A stretch of DNA of 64,000 bases from DATAXP01 sp963708675 (GTDB taxonomy: Bacteria > Planctomycetota > Planctomycetia > Pirellulales > PNKZ01): contig CAVPTO010000003.1 of the NCBI GenBank assembly GCA_963708675.1, positions 2,232,001-2,296,000 of the forward strand, read 5' to 3'. Each line of letters starts with the position of its first letter. The first letter of the stretch is position 1. The notes under the pieces were generated by a model that worked only from the letters and a program-made list of their open reading frames with translations, was not told the origin of the DNA and did not search any database. This document shows positions 43,830-53,447 of this stretch, piece by piece. Both the position numbers and the translations under genes were made by a program.

Positions 43830-46800
43830 ATGCCCGGTGGCTGTCGGTCCTATCGTGGACTGGTCGGTGCCGTCGCGATCTGCGTCGCGATGTTGACGTG
43901 CGCGCACGCATGGGGACAAGCGGGCGGCGGGTACAAAGGCGAGCCGGTCCCGGTTCCGAAGAAGCAGAAGATCGTACACATCGAGCCGGAAGCGACGCCG
44001 TTGCCCGGCCAGGTTGGTCCGCTGAATTCGGTGCCGATCACGCAGCGCAGTTCACCACTTCCGCCGCGACAGCAGCCAGGCGTCAAGCACGATACACCCA
44101 CGAGTGCCGACACGGTCGTCGACGTGCGCGTCGTCGGCAACAACCACATTTCGCTTCAGCGCATCACGCCGCATGTGAAGACACGCGCTGGCCGACCGTT
44201 CGATGCCGAAACGGTCGAAGAAGACGTGCGACGCCTGATCAAGTCGCGAATGTTTGTCACGGTCGATACGAAGTATCAGCGCACTGCTGAAAACGGGCTG
44301 GTCGTAATCTTCGAGGTCGTCGAGCGTCCGACCTTGCATTACGTCAAGTACGTCGGCTCGAGCGTTCGGCGACGGCACCTCGACAAGCAAACCAATCTCA
44401 AGGTCGGCGACTCGGCCGACCCGTACATGGTTACCGAAGCGCACCGCAAGCTCGAGGAATGGTACGTCGGCAAAGGCTACGGCAAGGTGCGCATCACGAT
44501 CATGGAAGGCGATAAGGCCGGCGATCGCGGCGCCGTGTTCGTCATCAACGAAGGTCAGAAGCAGCGCGTGTGGGAAGTAAAGTTCGAAGGCAATACGATT
44601 GCCAGCGACTCGCGTCTCAAGACGCAAATCAAGTCGAAGGTGCCTTTGCTGTACATGGTCAAGGGTGAGGTCGATCGTCAGAAAATCGATGAAGACGTCG
44701 ATCGGCTGAAATCTTACTACCGCGGTCTCGGCTTTTTCCGGGCACGCATCGGGCGCGAGTTGGAATTCAACGAGCGTCAGAACTGGGTGGTGCTCACATT
44801 CGTCATCGACGAAGGGCCGCGCTATACGGTTGAAGACGTATCAATCGTCGGCAATTCGAAATTCGAAAACGACGAACTCGCGAAGAACCTCAAGCTTAAA
44901 TCAGGACAGTTCTTCGACCAAGCGACCATGCAAGGCGACCTGACAGCCCTGCAGGATAAGTACGGCGGCGTCGGCTACATCTTCTCGGCCGTCGAACCTG
45001 ACCTGCGCTTCAAAGACGAGCCGGGCAAGCTCGACCTTGTGTACCACATTCAGGAAGGGAGCCGTTATCGCATCGGCCGTATCGACGTGAAGATTGCGGG
45101 CGACAATCCGCGCACGCGTCGTCACACAGTGCTGAATCGTATCTCGGTTCGTCCTGGTCAGATTGCCGACATCCGCGAGTTGCGCAGCAGCGAACGTCGA
45201 TTGAAAGGTTCTGGCCTGTTCACCAACAAGCCGGCCGAAGGCATCGAGCCGCGACTCGTGTGGGGACGCCCAGGTGTTGACGGTGAGGCGGCGGAAAACG
45301 TCGCCGGACGTCCCGTCGTTCCGTCGCGCGGTCAAAGCCCCGATGATGTTGATCCCGAAGATGAGTGGCGGCCCGAACCGGGCTGCACCGACGTGCCGCT
45401 CACTCTCGTTGTCCACGCCGAGTGGCTCGACGAAGCGCAGACTGCAAAGAAACAACCGCTGATCATTCGCGCTCAAAGCCCGATCGATGACTTCCCTCGC
45501 TACGCGCCGCAGCAAGTCGGCGTCGGCGCGAGCACGAACGGCCAAGGCGGATGGCAAACCGGCGCGACCGCGCAGCCGTATGGCGCTCAGCCCAATGGTG
45601 CGCAGCCGTACGGTGTTCAGCCCTACGGCGGATCACCGGCGGCCGCGCCACAGACGGCTGCTCCGCAGCAAGCTGCGCCCTACGGAGCCGGTCAGGTTCC
45701 TCTTGGCCGCACACAGCCCGATGTCACGCCGAGCGCTGTTGTTCCCGCGTCCGGACCCGGCACGGGGCAAGTCGTTCCCGCGCAATATGTCTCACCCACG
45801 CCACGGCCTGCGAATCAGCAATACGTTCCGCCGATGCCGACCTACGGCCAGCCGGGATACGTTGCGCCTTCGCAAGCGCAGCCGGGCGTCGCGAATCCCT
45901 ACGCCGTGCAACCCGCAGCCGCTCCTTCAGGCCCCGGCTACGATTCGCCCGACCAACTCATCCCCGGAAGCGCTCCGCCGGGAGTGGCGTCGCCTGCAGC
46001 AGCAGCCCAACCCGGGGCGATTGGCCAGCCCGTTTATGGCGGTCCGCCGAGCGCCGCTGGCCCCGCCTTCGGAAGCGTCGCGCCAGAACCATTCGCCTTC
46101 AGCGACGAAGAACCCACGATCGAGATTCCGCTGAACGTTGAAGTTCAGGAAACGCAGACCGGTCGACTCATGCTCGGCGTCGGCGTGAACTCGAGCTCGG
46201 GTTTGGTCGGACAGGTCGTCGTCGAAGAACAGAACTTCGATTGGCGACGTTTCCCGACCAGTTGGGAAGACATTCGCAACGGAACCGCCTTCCGCGGCGG
46301 CGGACAACAGTTCCGCATCCAGGCGGTGCCAGGCACTCAGGTCTCGCAATACTCGGCGACGTTCCGCGAGCCGTACTTCCTCGACACGCTCGTCAGCTTT
46401 TCGTTAAGTGGACAGTACTTCAACCGCTACTTTCAGAACTGGAACGAGCAGCGGATGGGTGGCCGTATCGGGTTCGGCTACCAGTTCACACCCGACTTGA
46501 CAGGTCAGGTAGCCTTGCGCGGCGAGAACGTGCTGATCTACGATCCCACGGTGCCGACGCCTCCGCAGTTGCAGGCCGCACTCGGCAATAACGACTTGTT
46601 CACGGCTCGCTTCGATTTAATTCACGACACTCGCGATAGCTCGTTCCTGCCGACGCAAGGTCACTACATCGACCTCGGTTATGAGCAAGCCTTCGGGCAG
46701 TTCAGTTACCCGCGCGCGACCATCGATGCGCGTCAGCACTTCTTGCTGCGTGAACGCCCCGACCGTTCGGGTCGCCACACGCTGACATTGATGAACAGCA

Positions 46801-47192
46801 CCGGCTTCACCGGCAGCAGCACGCCAATCTTCGAGAACTTCTATGCCGGTGGTTACCAAACGTTGCGTGGCTTCTACTTCCGTGGCGCCAGCCCGCTGGT
46901 CAACGGCGTGCAAGTCGGTGGTGACTTTCAATTCATCAATACGGTCGAGTACATGTTCCCGATCACGGCCGACGACATGCTGCGAGGCGTGGTGTTCACC
47001 GACTTCGGCACGGTCGAACCGACGATCACGATGACCAGCCAAGACTTCCGTGTCGCGCCCGGCGCCGGTTTGCGTATCTCGATTCCCGCGATGGGTCCGG
47101 CGCCGATCGCGCTCGACTTCGCCTTCCCGGTGCATTACGCCCCAGGCGACCACTTGCAGACGTTCAGCTTCTTCGTCGGCACGCAGCGCTAA
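43830..47192 (+). CDS. bamA: BamA-type outer-membrane assembly factor with a large Pro/Gln/Tyr-rich insert
   Basis: 1,120 residues from ATG 43830. A leader (YRGLVGAVAICVAMLTCAHA) suggests export. POTRA domains span about 95-540, for example VVDVRVVGNNHISLQRI and GPRYTVEDVSIVGNSKFEND. Residues about 550-755 are low-complexity with repeats of QPYGAQPNGAQPYGVQPYGG. The C-terminal barrel (from IPLNVEVQETQTGRLMLGVG) includes FNRYFQNWNEQRMGGRIGFG, LRGFYFRGASPLVNG and ends FFVGTQR. Length is well above the ~800 of E. coli. BamA inserts beta-barrels in the outer membrane. The insert between POTRA and barrel is not part of the usual family. Confidence 0.88.
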   Translation: MPGGCRSYRGLVGAVAICVAMLTCAHAWGQAGGGYKGEPVPVPKKQKIVHIEPEATPLPGQVGPLNSVPITQRSSPLPPRQQPGVKHDTPTSADTVVDVRVVGNNHISLQRITPHVKTRAGRPFDAETVEEDVRRLIKSRMFVTVDTKYQRTAENGLVVIFEVVERPTLHYVKYVGSSVRRRHLDKQTNLKVGDSADPYMVTEAHRKLEEWYVGKGYGKVRITIMEGDKAGDRGAVFVINEGQKQRVWEVKFEGNTIASDSRLKTQIKSKVPLLYMVKGEVDRQKIDEDVDRLKSYYRGLGFFRARIGRELEFNERQNWVVLTFVIDEGPRYTVEDVSIVGNSKFENDELAKNLKLKSGQFFDQATMQGDLTALQDKYGGVGYIFSAVEPDLRFKDEPGKLDLVYHIQEGSRYRIGRIDVKIAGDNPRTRRHTVLNRISVRPGQIADIRELRSSERRLKGSGLFTNKPAEGIEPRLVWGRPGVDGEAAENVAGRPVVPSRGQSPDDVDPEDEWRPEPGCTDVPLTLVVHAEWLDEAQTAKKQPLIIRAQSPIDDFPRYAPQQVGVGASTNGQGGWQTGATAQPYGAQPNGAQPYGVQPYGGSPAAAPQTAAPQQAAPYGAGQVPLGRTQPDVTPSAVVPASGPGTGQVVPAQYVSPTPRPANQQYVPPMPTYGQPGYVAPSQAQPGVANPYAVQPAAAPSGPGYDSPDQLIPGSAPPGVASPAAAAQPGAIGQPVYGGPPSAAGPAFGSVAPEPFAFSDEEPTIEIPLNVEVQETQTGRLMLGVGVNSSSGLVGQVVVEEQNFDWRRFPTSWEDIRNGTAFRGGGQQFRIQAVPGTQVSQYSATFREPYFLDTLVSFSLSGQYFNRYFQNWNEQRMGGRIGFGYQFTPDLTGQVALRGENVLIYDPTVPTPPQLQAALGNNDLFTARFDLIHDTRDSSFLPTQGHYIDLGYEQAFGQFSYPRATIDARQHFLLRERPDRSGRHTLTLMNSTGFTGSSTPIFENFYAGGYQTLRGFYFRGASPLVNGVQVGGDFQFINTVEYMFPITADDMLRGVVFTDFGTVEPTITMTSQDFRVAPGAGLRISIPAMGPAPIALDFAFPVHYAPGDHLQTFSFFVGTQR

Positions 47193-47212
47193 CGGTCTTC
47201 GCAATCGAGCGG

Positions 47213-49523
47213 TCAGCGCAGGATGGGTCTAGCGCGTTCCTCGCTCTTCAACACCATCGCGTCGGCGAGCGCCGTCACTGGAGTCTGCGGCGGCATCACC
47301 GCAAGCACATACTCGGCAATGTCGACGTTGTATTGCGACAAGTCATCAAGAAACGTCTCGGTTTCCTGCGCTTGCCGATCGATCGCCTTGAGCACCACAT
47401 CCAAGCGCGCTGCTCGCGTCTGATATCGAGCTTCAGCCGCGGCGCGTGCGGTATCGACCAACACCAACGAAGTCGCGCTCTTGAAGGCTCGCGTGCCGTT
47501 CGGGAATCGTGCGCGAAAGCCGCTGTTGCGGCTGCGGCAACACGCTGCTCGCTAACTCGAGACGATATCCACCACCATGAGGCGCGGTCGTTGGCATCGG
47601 CCACGCGACATCGAACGATCGCTGCATCCGCAGCGCGAGCGTCCACTGCGCCTCGATGAACTCAGCTTTCGCGGCAGCCGTTGCCGCTTCGGCGGCGAGC
47701 TTCGCCTCGCGTAACTTCAACATATCAAGCGGCCCCGACGGCTCGCCACGCTGATCGAGCACTGTCGACGACAACGCCTCCAACTGTTCCACAGTCTGTT
47801 GAGCGCATTGAACGCGAGCTGCCTGACGTCGCGCTTCCCAGTACATCGCCAGCACGCCGTGTCGATCGGCCTGGCCTGCGGCAAGCGCCTCGACCAGCGT
47901 CGTCGGTTGACCCATCGGCTCGGCGCCACGATCCCAGTGCAGCAAGTTCGCAAGTTCTTGGGCTCGCTTGGGTGGTGACAGCTCCACGAGCGCCGAGTAC
48001 AGGCCCACGTGTTCGATCGATCCCAACTGCACCATCGCTTCGCGCCGCGCGACAAACGTGCCGTCCGGTGCGATGCCCACACCCGCGTCGGGAGTCGGCT
48101 TAAAACCTGGCGAGGCAGCCGCGGGCGGCGGTGCGCCAGGCACGCCGCGGCGCGAGGGGATTTCGCGTGGCATGTCGCGCGACGGGGCAAGTGTTGGCTC
48201 GCCATAACGTGGAGCACTCGTCCCCGCGCCGAATGGCTGTTGAGTTGACGGCATGGCAGGCTGCGCTGCTGCGGGCAACGGTTGATTGAACGCCGTCGGG
48301 CTGCCACCGGGGCCGGCTTCGAATGTCGACGGAACGGCAACGGCGGCACGCGGCGCGTCGACGCCGCCCAAGGGCGCTTTCACGAGCATGCCCGCGATCG
48401 CCGCAGGTGGCATTCCTTGGCTCGCAAGCGGCAACGCGTATGCCGCGATCTCGTCGTTGTATTGGTGAACTGCGGCGATGAAGGCTTGCTGACGAACGAC
48501 GAGCGATTCAAGTACCGCCCCAGCGGCAGCGACTTGATCCCAATCGCGCATCGGTGCGTCGGCGAACGACTCGGCCGCATCCTGGGCCGCTCGCGCCGCG
48601 GCTGCTTCCAGCTCCAATGTTTCGCGTCGCAGCGGCAACGTGCGATCCAACAATCGCGCCTCGGGCGGGGCCGCGCGTCCGCTTGGGAAGATCTGCGCGT
48701 AGAACGTGTTGTACGCGCCCACGAGTGGTCGATCAGCCGTCAGTGGCAATTCACCCGACAAGTGCGCACGCTCCGCCAGTTCGAATTGCGCGGCCACCAG
48801 TTTCACCTGTGCCTCGGCCGCTCGCGCTCGGGCGCCGGCGACGACGGTTTCCCATTCGAGCGGCCCCGCGCCTTGCGCCGCGGGCTGACCTGGCAACACG
48901 GTCGGCAGTGCAAGTTGTTCTAGGCGTCGCGTGTCGTCGTCGACTGCGTACCAAGTTGCGATGGCCGCGGCGAGCTTCCAGTACGCCTTGGCAACGACCG
49001 CTTGCTGAGTGCGATCGGGCGTGTGCGATAACGCTTCGACCAACGTCACCGGCCGACCTGCGATCGTCGGTTGAGTGCGAATCACGAAAAGCGATTCCGC
49101 CCACTCCGTCGCCTGAGCGCTGCTTGTTCCCGAGGCCGAGGGCGTGCGATCGGCAGGTGCAGCGGCACGCGGGTCGACGGAAGGTTGCGAACGAAGCGGG
49201 GCGGGCATAGCAGGCGGCGTCGGCGCAGCAGGCTCGACAGTCGCAGTCGTCGGAGGCGTGTAGGGCGGAGCAGCGGTGGTAGACGGCGCTGTTGCCGTGG
49301 TCGGCGGCGCGGCGGATGGCGTCGTTACCGAAGGTGTCGTCGTGGCAGGCGGCGTCTCGCCCGGAGGCGCGCCGTGACGATGGCGCGGAGGCGCGAGCGT
49401 CGGTTCGCCGGCTTGGTATCGCGGTCCCTGCGGCACAGTAGCCGGCGGCACAGTGGCCGGCGACTCAGTGGCAGGCAACTGAGCGAACATCCAGCCGCTC
49501 AGCACCATGACGGTCCATTGCAT
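47213..49523 (-). CDS. secreted TolC-like helical protein with internal duplication (frameshifted as read)
   Basis: About 770 residues from ATG 49523. A leader is followed by about 90 Pro/Thr/Ala-rich residues (ATTTPSVTTPSAAPPTTATA). Two related modules occur: VTLVEALSHTPDRTQQAVVA with QQAFIAAVHQYNDEIAAYAL, and later TTLVEALAAGQADRHGVLAM with RQAQETETFLDDLSQYNVDI. Each has helical pairs like TolC-type outer-membrane factors. The frame breaks near 47466-47472. Removing one T gives ERDFVVLVDTARAAAEARYQ. No barrel strands are recognised with confidence, so function in efflux is only suggested. It converges on bamA. Confidence 0.68.
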
Positions 49524-49624
49524 GCGCGTACTCCTTTACGCTAGTGTCGCGGTCATTCTGCCTCAAAGCTCGCATCGGCGTCAATGAATGCATGCTGTCA
49601 TCGACACACGCAGCTTGCCGTATA

Positions 49625-50246
49625 ATGGCGACACCCCCTCGGATAAACATTTGCATGTCGCGCCGCATTCGAAACGTTCTGACCGCCGTCGTTCTCGTTG
49701 GCTTCACCGCGCTCACGCTCGCGTCGGCCTGGAGTGCGGTCGTCAACACGAATGCGCCTACCGAACACTTGGAACACGATCGCGCCGCGCTGCGTCTGTG
49801 GCTGACGACGGCCAACCCCGAGCACGAGTCGCTCAAGGTCAAACGTCACTGGGTCCATCGCCTCGAACAAGACTTTCGCTCGGGCTACGATTGGCAGGGC
49901 GTGTACAACACGTTGCCCGCCGACCAACAGCAGCAGTTCGCAGCGAACTTCGAGACGCTCACGCGCGTGATGTTGCTCGATAAGGTCGATGCTTGGGCGG
50001 CACGCAGCCGACGTCCCGAGCTGTATCTCGAAGAAGAACTTCCCGACCTGCAAAACTGGAAGCTCATCGGCAACAACGATCCCGATGCGAAGAAAACGCG
50101 GTCGGTCGTCAAAGAGATTGCGCAATCCCGACCGGTGGTTTGCCGATGTCGCGCCTCGCACGCGCAAGCGCGTCGACGACTTTCGCAAAGCGCTCGAAAA
50201 GCTTACCTGGTCGCGCGAACTGTATCGCTGGTTGCCGCGACCATGA
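49625..50246 (+). CDS. membrane-anchored conserved hypothetical protein (frameshifted as read)
   Basis: About 208 residues from ATG 49625; ATG 49655 is an alternative. One membrane helix (VLTAVVLVGFTALTLASAWS), then a soluble part rich in Trp, Arg and acidic residues: WVHRLEQDFRSGYDWQGVYN, AARSRRPELYLEEELPDLQN. The frame breaks in GCGC at 50119-50124. Adding one GC pair gives EIARNPDRWFADVAPRTRKR and the C-terminal WSRELYRWLPRP. No known family is recognised. Confidence 0.65.
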
Positions 50247-50402
50247 GCCTTTTGCGAGCGTTTGCTGCCGATCGTGGGCCTTCCGCCGGTCGTTGACACG
50301 CGCCGCCGGCTGATCGAAGATCACGGTTCGGTACATCGCCGACCAATACATCGCGAACCGACACATCGCCAATCCCCGTCCATCCGCCGAGGAGTTCGAC
50401 CC

Positions 50403-51875
50403 ATGAGCGTCGCCACCGCCAAGCGTCCGCAGTCGCCGAAGATTCGTCAGACCAAGTTGCTCATCAACAACGAGTGGGTCGACCCGGCCGAGGGCGGATC
50501 GTTCGAGACGCTCAACCCCGCAACAGGCGAAACGATCGCCACCGTCGCTGCCGGCACGGCGAAGGACATCGATCGCGCCGCCAAGGCCGCTCGCAAGGCG
50601 CTGGAAACCGGACCGTGGAGCCGCATGGACGCTGCCGACCGCGGCGTGCTGATGTTCAAGCTCGCCGACCTCGTCGAGAAGAACGCCCCGGATCTCGCGG
50701 CCCTCGAATCGCTGAACTCTGGCAAGACGATTGGCGATTCGCTCGGCGACATGCAAGGCGTCGTGAACACGCTGCGTTATTACGGCGGATGGGCCGACAA
50801 GGTCGAAGGCCGCACGCCGCCGGTGCGCGGCAGCTTTTTGTGTTACACGCTCCGTCAGCCGGTGGGCGTCGTTGGTCAGATCATTCCGTGGAACTTCCCG
50901 GCCTTGATGCTCGCGTGGAAGTGGGGCCCCGCGCTCGCGTGCGGCAACACGATCGTCATGAAGCCCGCCGAGCAGACGCCACTCACCGCGTTGCGACTCG
51001 GTGAACTCGCGATCGAGGCCGGCTTTCCGCCTGGCGTGATCAATATCATCAACGGGTTCGGCGAGACCGCCGGCGCCGCGATGTGCGTGCATCCCGAGAT
51101 CGACAAGATCGCCTTCACCGGCCACGTCGACACGGCGAAGATCATTCAAAAGGCCACGGCCGACACGCTCAAGCGGACCACGTTCGAGCTCGGAGGCAAA
51201 AGCCCGAACGTCATCTTTGCCGACGCCGATTTGGACGACGCCGTCGCCGGCGCCTTCCACGCCATCTACTTCCACGGCGGTCAGTGCTGCACGGCCGGCA
51301 GTCGCCTGTTTGTCGAAGACAAGATTCACGACAAGTTCGTCGAGCGCCTCGCCGCGAAGGCCGAGGAGCGCAAGCTCGGCGACCCGCTCGATCCCGAAAC
51401 GCAGCAAGGTCCGCAGGTTTCGCAGGAACAGATGGACAAGATTTTGGGCTACGTCGACCTCGGCAAGAAGCAAGGCGCGAAGCTCGTCATCGGCGGCCAG
51501 CGCGAAGGGGACCGAGGCTTCTACGTCAAGCCGACGATCTTCGACGACGTGAAGGACGACATGGCCATCGCCAAGGACGAAATCTTCGGACCCGTCGTCA
51601 GCGTGCTGCGATTCAAAGAGATCGACGATCTGATCGAGCGTGCCAACCGCACGACCTACGGCCTCGCCGCCGCGGTGTGGACGAAGAACATCGACAAGGC
51701 GCACCTCTTCGCCAAAAGCGTGAAGGCCGGCACCGTGTGGGTGAACTGTTATCACGTCGTCGACACCACGACGCCGTTCGGCGGATTCAAGATGTCGGGC
51801 CAAGGTCGCGAGAACGGCGAGGCCGCGCTCGAGCATTACACAGAGATGAAAACCGTCACGGTGAAGTTGGGTTAG
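50403..51875 (+). CDS. NAD-dependent aldehyde dehydrogenase
   Basis: 490 residues from ATG 50403. It oxidises aldehydes to acids with NAD(P). Features: GVVGQIIPWNFPALMLAWKW, the NAD-binding AFTGHVDTAKIIQKA, general-base Glu in TTFELGGKSPNVIFADADLD, nucleophile Cys in FHGGQCCTAGSRLFV, and KDEIFGPVVSVLRF. The overall sequence is closest to the class 1/2 (retinal dehydrogenase-like) group. Upstream, TACATCGC occurs three times with a spacing of 17-18 bp (50331-50375). Confidence 0.92.
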   Translation: MSVATAKRPQSPKIRQTKLLINNEWVDPAEGGSFETLNPATGETIATVAAGTAKDIDRAAKAARKALETGPWSRMDAADRGVLMFKLADLVEKNAPDLAALESLNSGKTIGDSLGDMQGVVNTLRYYGGWADKVEGRTPPVRGSFLCYTLRQPVGVVGQIIPWNFPALMLAWKWGPALACGNTIVMKPAEQTPLTALRLGELAIEAGFPPGVINIINGFGETAGAAMCVHPEIDKIAFTGHVDTAKIIQKATADTLKRTTFELGGKSPNVIFADADLDDAVAGAFHAIYFHGGQCCTAGSRLFVEDKIHDKFVERLAAKAEERKLGDPLDPETQQGPQVSQEQMDKILGYVDLGKKQGAKLVIGGQREGDRGFYVKPTIFDDVKDDMAIAKDEIFGPVVSVLRFKEIDDLIERANRTTYGLAAAVWTKNIDKAHLFAKSVKAGTVWVNCYHVVDTTTPFGGFKMSGQGRENGEAALEHYTEMKTVTVKLG

Positions 51876-51893
51876 CGCACCCTCCGTCATTAG

Positions 51894-51914
51894 CCCCCGG
51901 TGATTCACCGGGGG
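51894..51914. terminator. hairpin after the aldehyde dehydrogenase gene
   Basis: Perfect 10-bp arms CCCCCGGTGA / TCACCGGGGG around one base, followed by TTTG, 19 bp after the stop. This is terminator-like, though with a short U-tract. Confidence 0.5.
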
Positions 51915-51972
51915 TTTGTGGGACACGAGCCAACGCGGCATCCACCCCATCGACGCCGCAAAATGACGCCGC

Positions 51973-52013
51973 GTTATTGCGCACCCTATGGAATAGGGTA
52001 TGTGCGCAATAAA
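51973..52013. repeat. long hairpin (ATTGCGCA ... TGCGCAAT)
   Basis: GTTATTGCGCACCCTAT and its near complement flank GGA, with a two-base bulge. It lies between the aldehyde dehydrogenase gene and its degenerate 3' copy. Confidence 0.6.
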
Positions 52014-52153
52014 CCCGGCCGATTTTGCACTTGAAGTGTGCATAGGCCCCAGCGCCGATTAACGCCTCATCGCGCTCGTCACTGTGGAGATGAAACGATC
52101 ACACGCCATCTCTGCGGTTGCCGTCGTTCTCGTCGTGCCCACATCGACGAGCG

Positions 52154-52247
52154 GCGCTTTCAAAAGGCGGGCCAAGGCCGCGAGAACGGCGAAGCTGCGA
52201 TCAAACACGACACCGAAATGAAGACCATCACCATGACGCTCGGTTAG
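52154..52247 (+). pseudogene. degenerate copy of the aldehyde dehydrogenase C-terminus
   Basis: The frame FQKAGQGRENGEAAIKHDTE then MKTITMTLG and stop matches the C-terminus SGQGRENGEAALEHYTEMKT then VTVKLG of the gene ending at 51875. DNA identity is high over about 90 bp, including the TTAGCGC after the stop. No other part of a second dehydrogenase remains. Confidence 0.8.
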
Positions 52248-52383
52248 CGCGGCGTGAGCTTTCAATAGGCGCTCGGTGAGCCTCTTGCGGTGCGCGGCGG
52301 GCTATTGCATCAGCTCCAATCCTCGCGATAACTGTTGAGGATCGACATATCGTCCCAGACCGCGTGCACCTCGTTCGCGGAAC

Positions 52384-53170
52384 TTAACGGTAGGGATCGC
52401 CCATCCCGGCCCCCGCAATGCAGCAAACATGAAGAACGAGCCCGGGAATAACAAAAGCCACGTATCCGGCAATCACAAGAATCAACCAGACGATCCCATT
52501 GATCGGTTGTCCCTTATACATCTGGCCGACGCCCGGAATGAAAAAACTCAAGAGCATCGCGACTAATGGACTCCATCGCTTGCCCGACGTAGCCAGCCTG
52601 CACGTTTTGCGTGACGACGACGTTGACGGGCGCTGCGGGGGCCGGGGCATAAACGACTTGCTGCGGCGCAACTTGGCCCGAAATTTGGCTTCTAAGGCGA
52701 GGGTCCAAGAACTCGTTGCAATAGCGACATTTAACTGCCGCCGCCGCGATTTCCTCACCGCAAAAGGGGCACGTCGTTCGATCTATTGGAGGTTTCGCCG
52801 CTGGTGTTACAGGCTGAGCATATAACTGCTGCACTGGCTGATGATAGACGTTCTGAATCGGCATGGACGCTGGCTGAGGAGTCGGAGGCACCGGCTGCAA
52901 CGCGCGTGGCTGAACTGCCTTTGAAGAGACCGCTTGAACGGCCGGCCTTAGCGACGATATCGCGGGTTGCGGATTTGGCGGCACGGCTGACCCGTCGACT
53001 GGAAAAAGTCCGCTCGCCGTCGACGCCGAAACCCATTGCCCGTTCACGCCTTTCTTCAGCCAGTCCGTTTTCTTCAAGCGACCAATCGTGACAAGCTGCT
53101 TTAACTCCAAGCTACTTAGCGGACCGCACTCTTTGCCGTCTATCTTCGCGAAGTAATCAGCAGTTGCCAT
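52384..53170 (-). CDS. GYF-like/zinc-ribbon/TM2 membrane protein (frameshifted as read)
   Basis: About 262 residues from ATG 53170. Domain order: GYF_2-like domain (YFAKIDGKECGPLSSLELKQ; LKKTDWLKKGVNGQWVSAST), a Pro/Gln linker, a CxxC zinc ribbon (TCPFCGEEIAAAAVKCRYCN), then a TM2-like double helix (PLVAMLLSFFIPGVGQMYKG, GIVWLILVIAGYVAFVIPGL). The frame breaks at the CCC of 52583-52585. Removing one base gives GYVGKRWSPLVAMLLS. GYF domains bind Pro-rich peptides, so this looks like a membrane adaptor. Confidence 0.75.
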
Positions 53171-53447
53171 TGTGGCGCTCCAACGAACGTAAAGCGAAAC
53201 GACGCTATCGTACCGCCCGTTCGCGGGGATCGCAAAGAGTGCCCTCCAGAAAACCTTCGCGTCCCGGGTTTCCGCTGATGGACGAATTCAGCAGCCCCTA
53301 GGCTCCACGTCCGATACCTTTGCGCCAGAAGCATATCGCGAGATTAAAGACGGCAATAAGAATGTTCGCCCCACCAGCAGGTTCAATTAGTTTACTCGCG
53401 CCTCGCAGACGGCTATCGTGATGGGATAGTTCATCCGAGGGGTTTTC

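Noticed and set aside
50109..52043. A 644-residue minus-strand frame opposite the aldehyde dehydrogenase gene
   Set aside because: Composition is that of an antisense shadow, and the plus strand carries a complete, motif-bearing enzyme.
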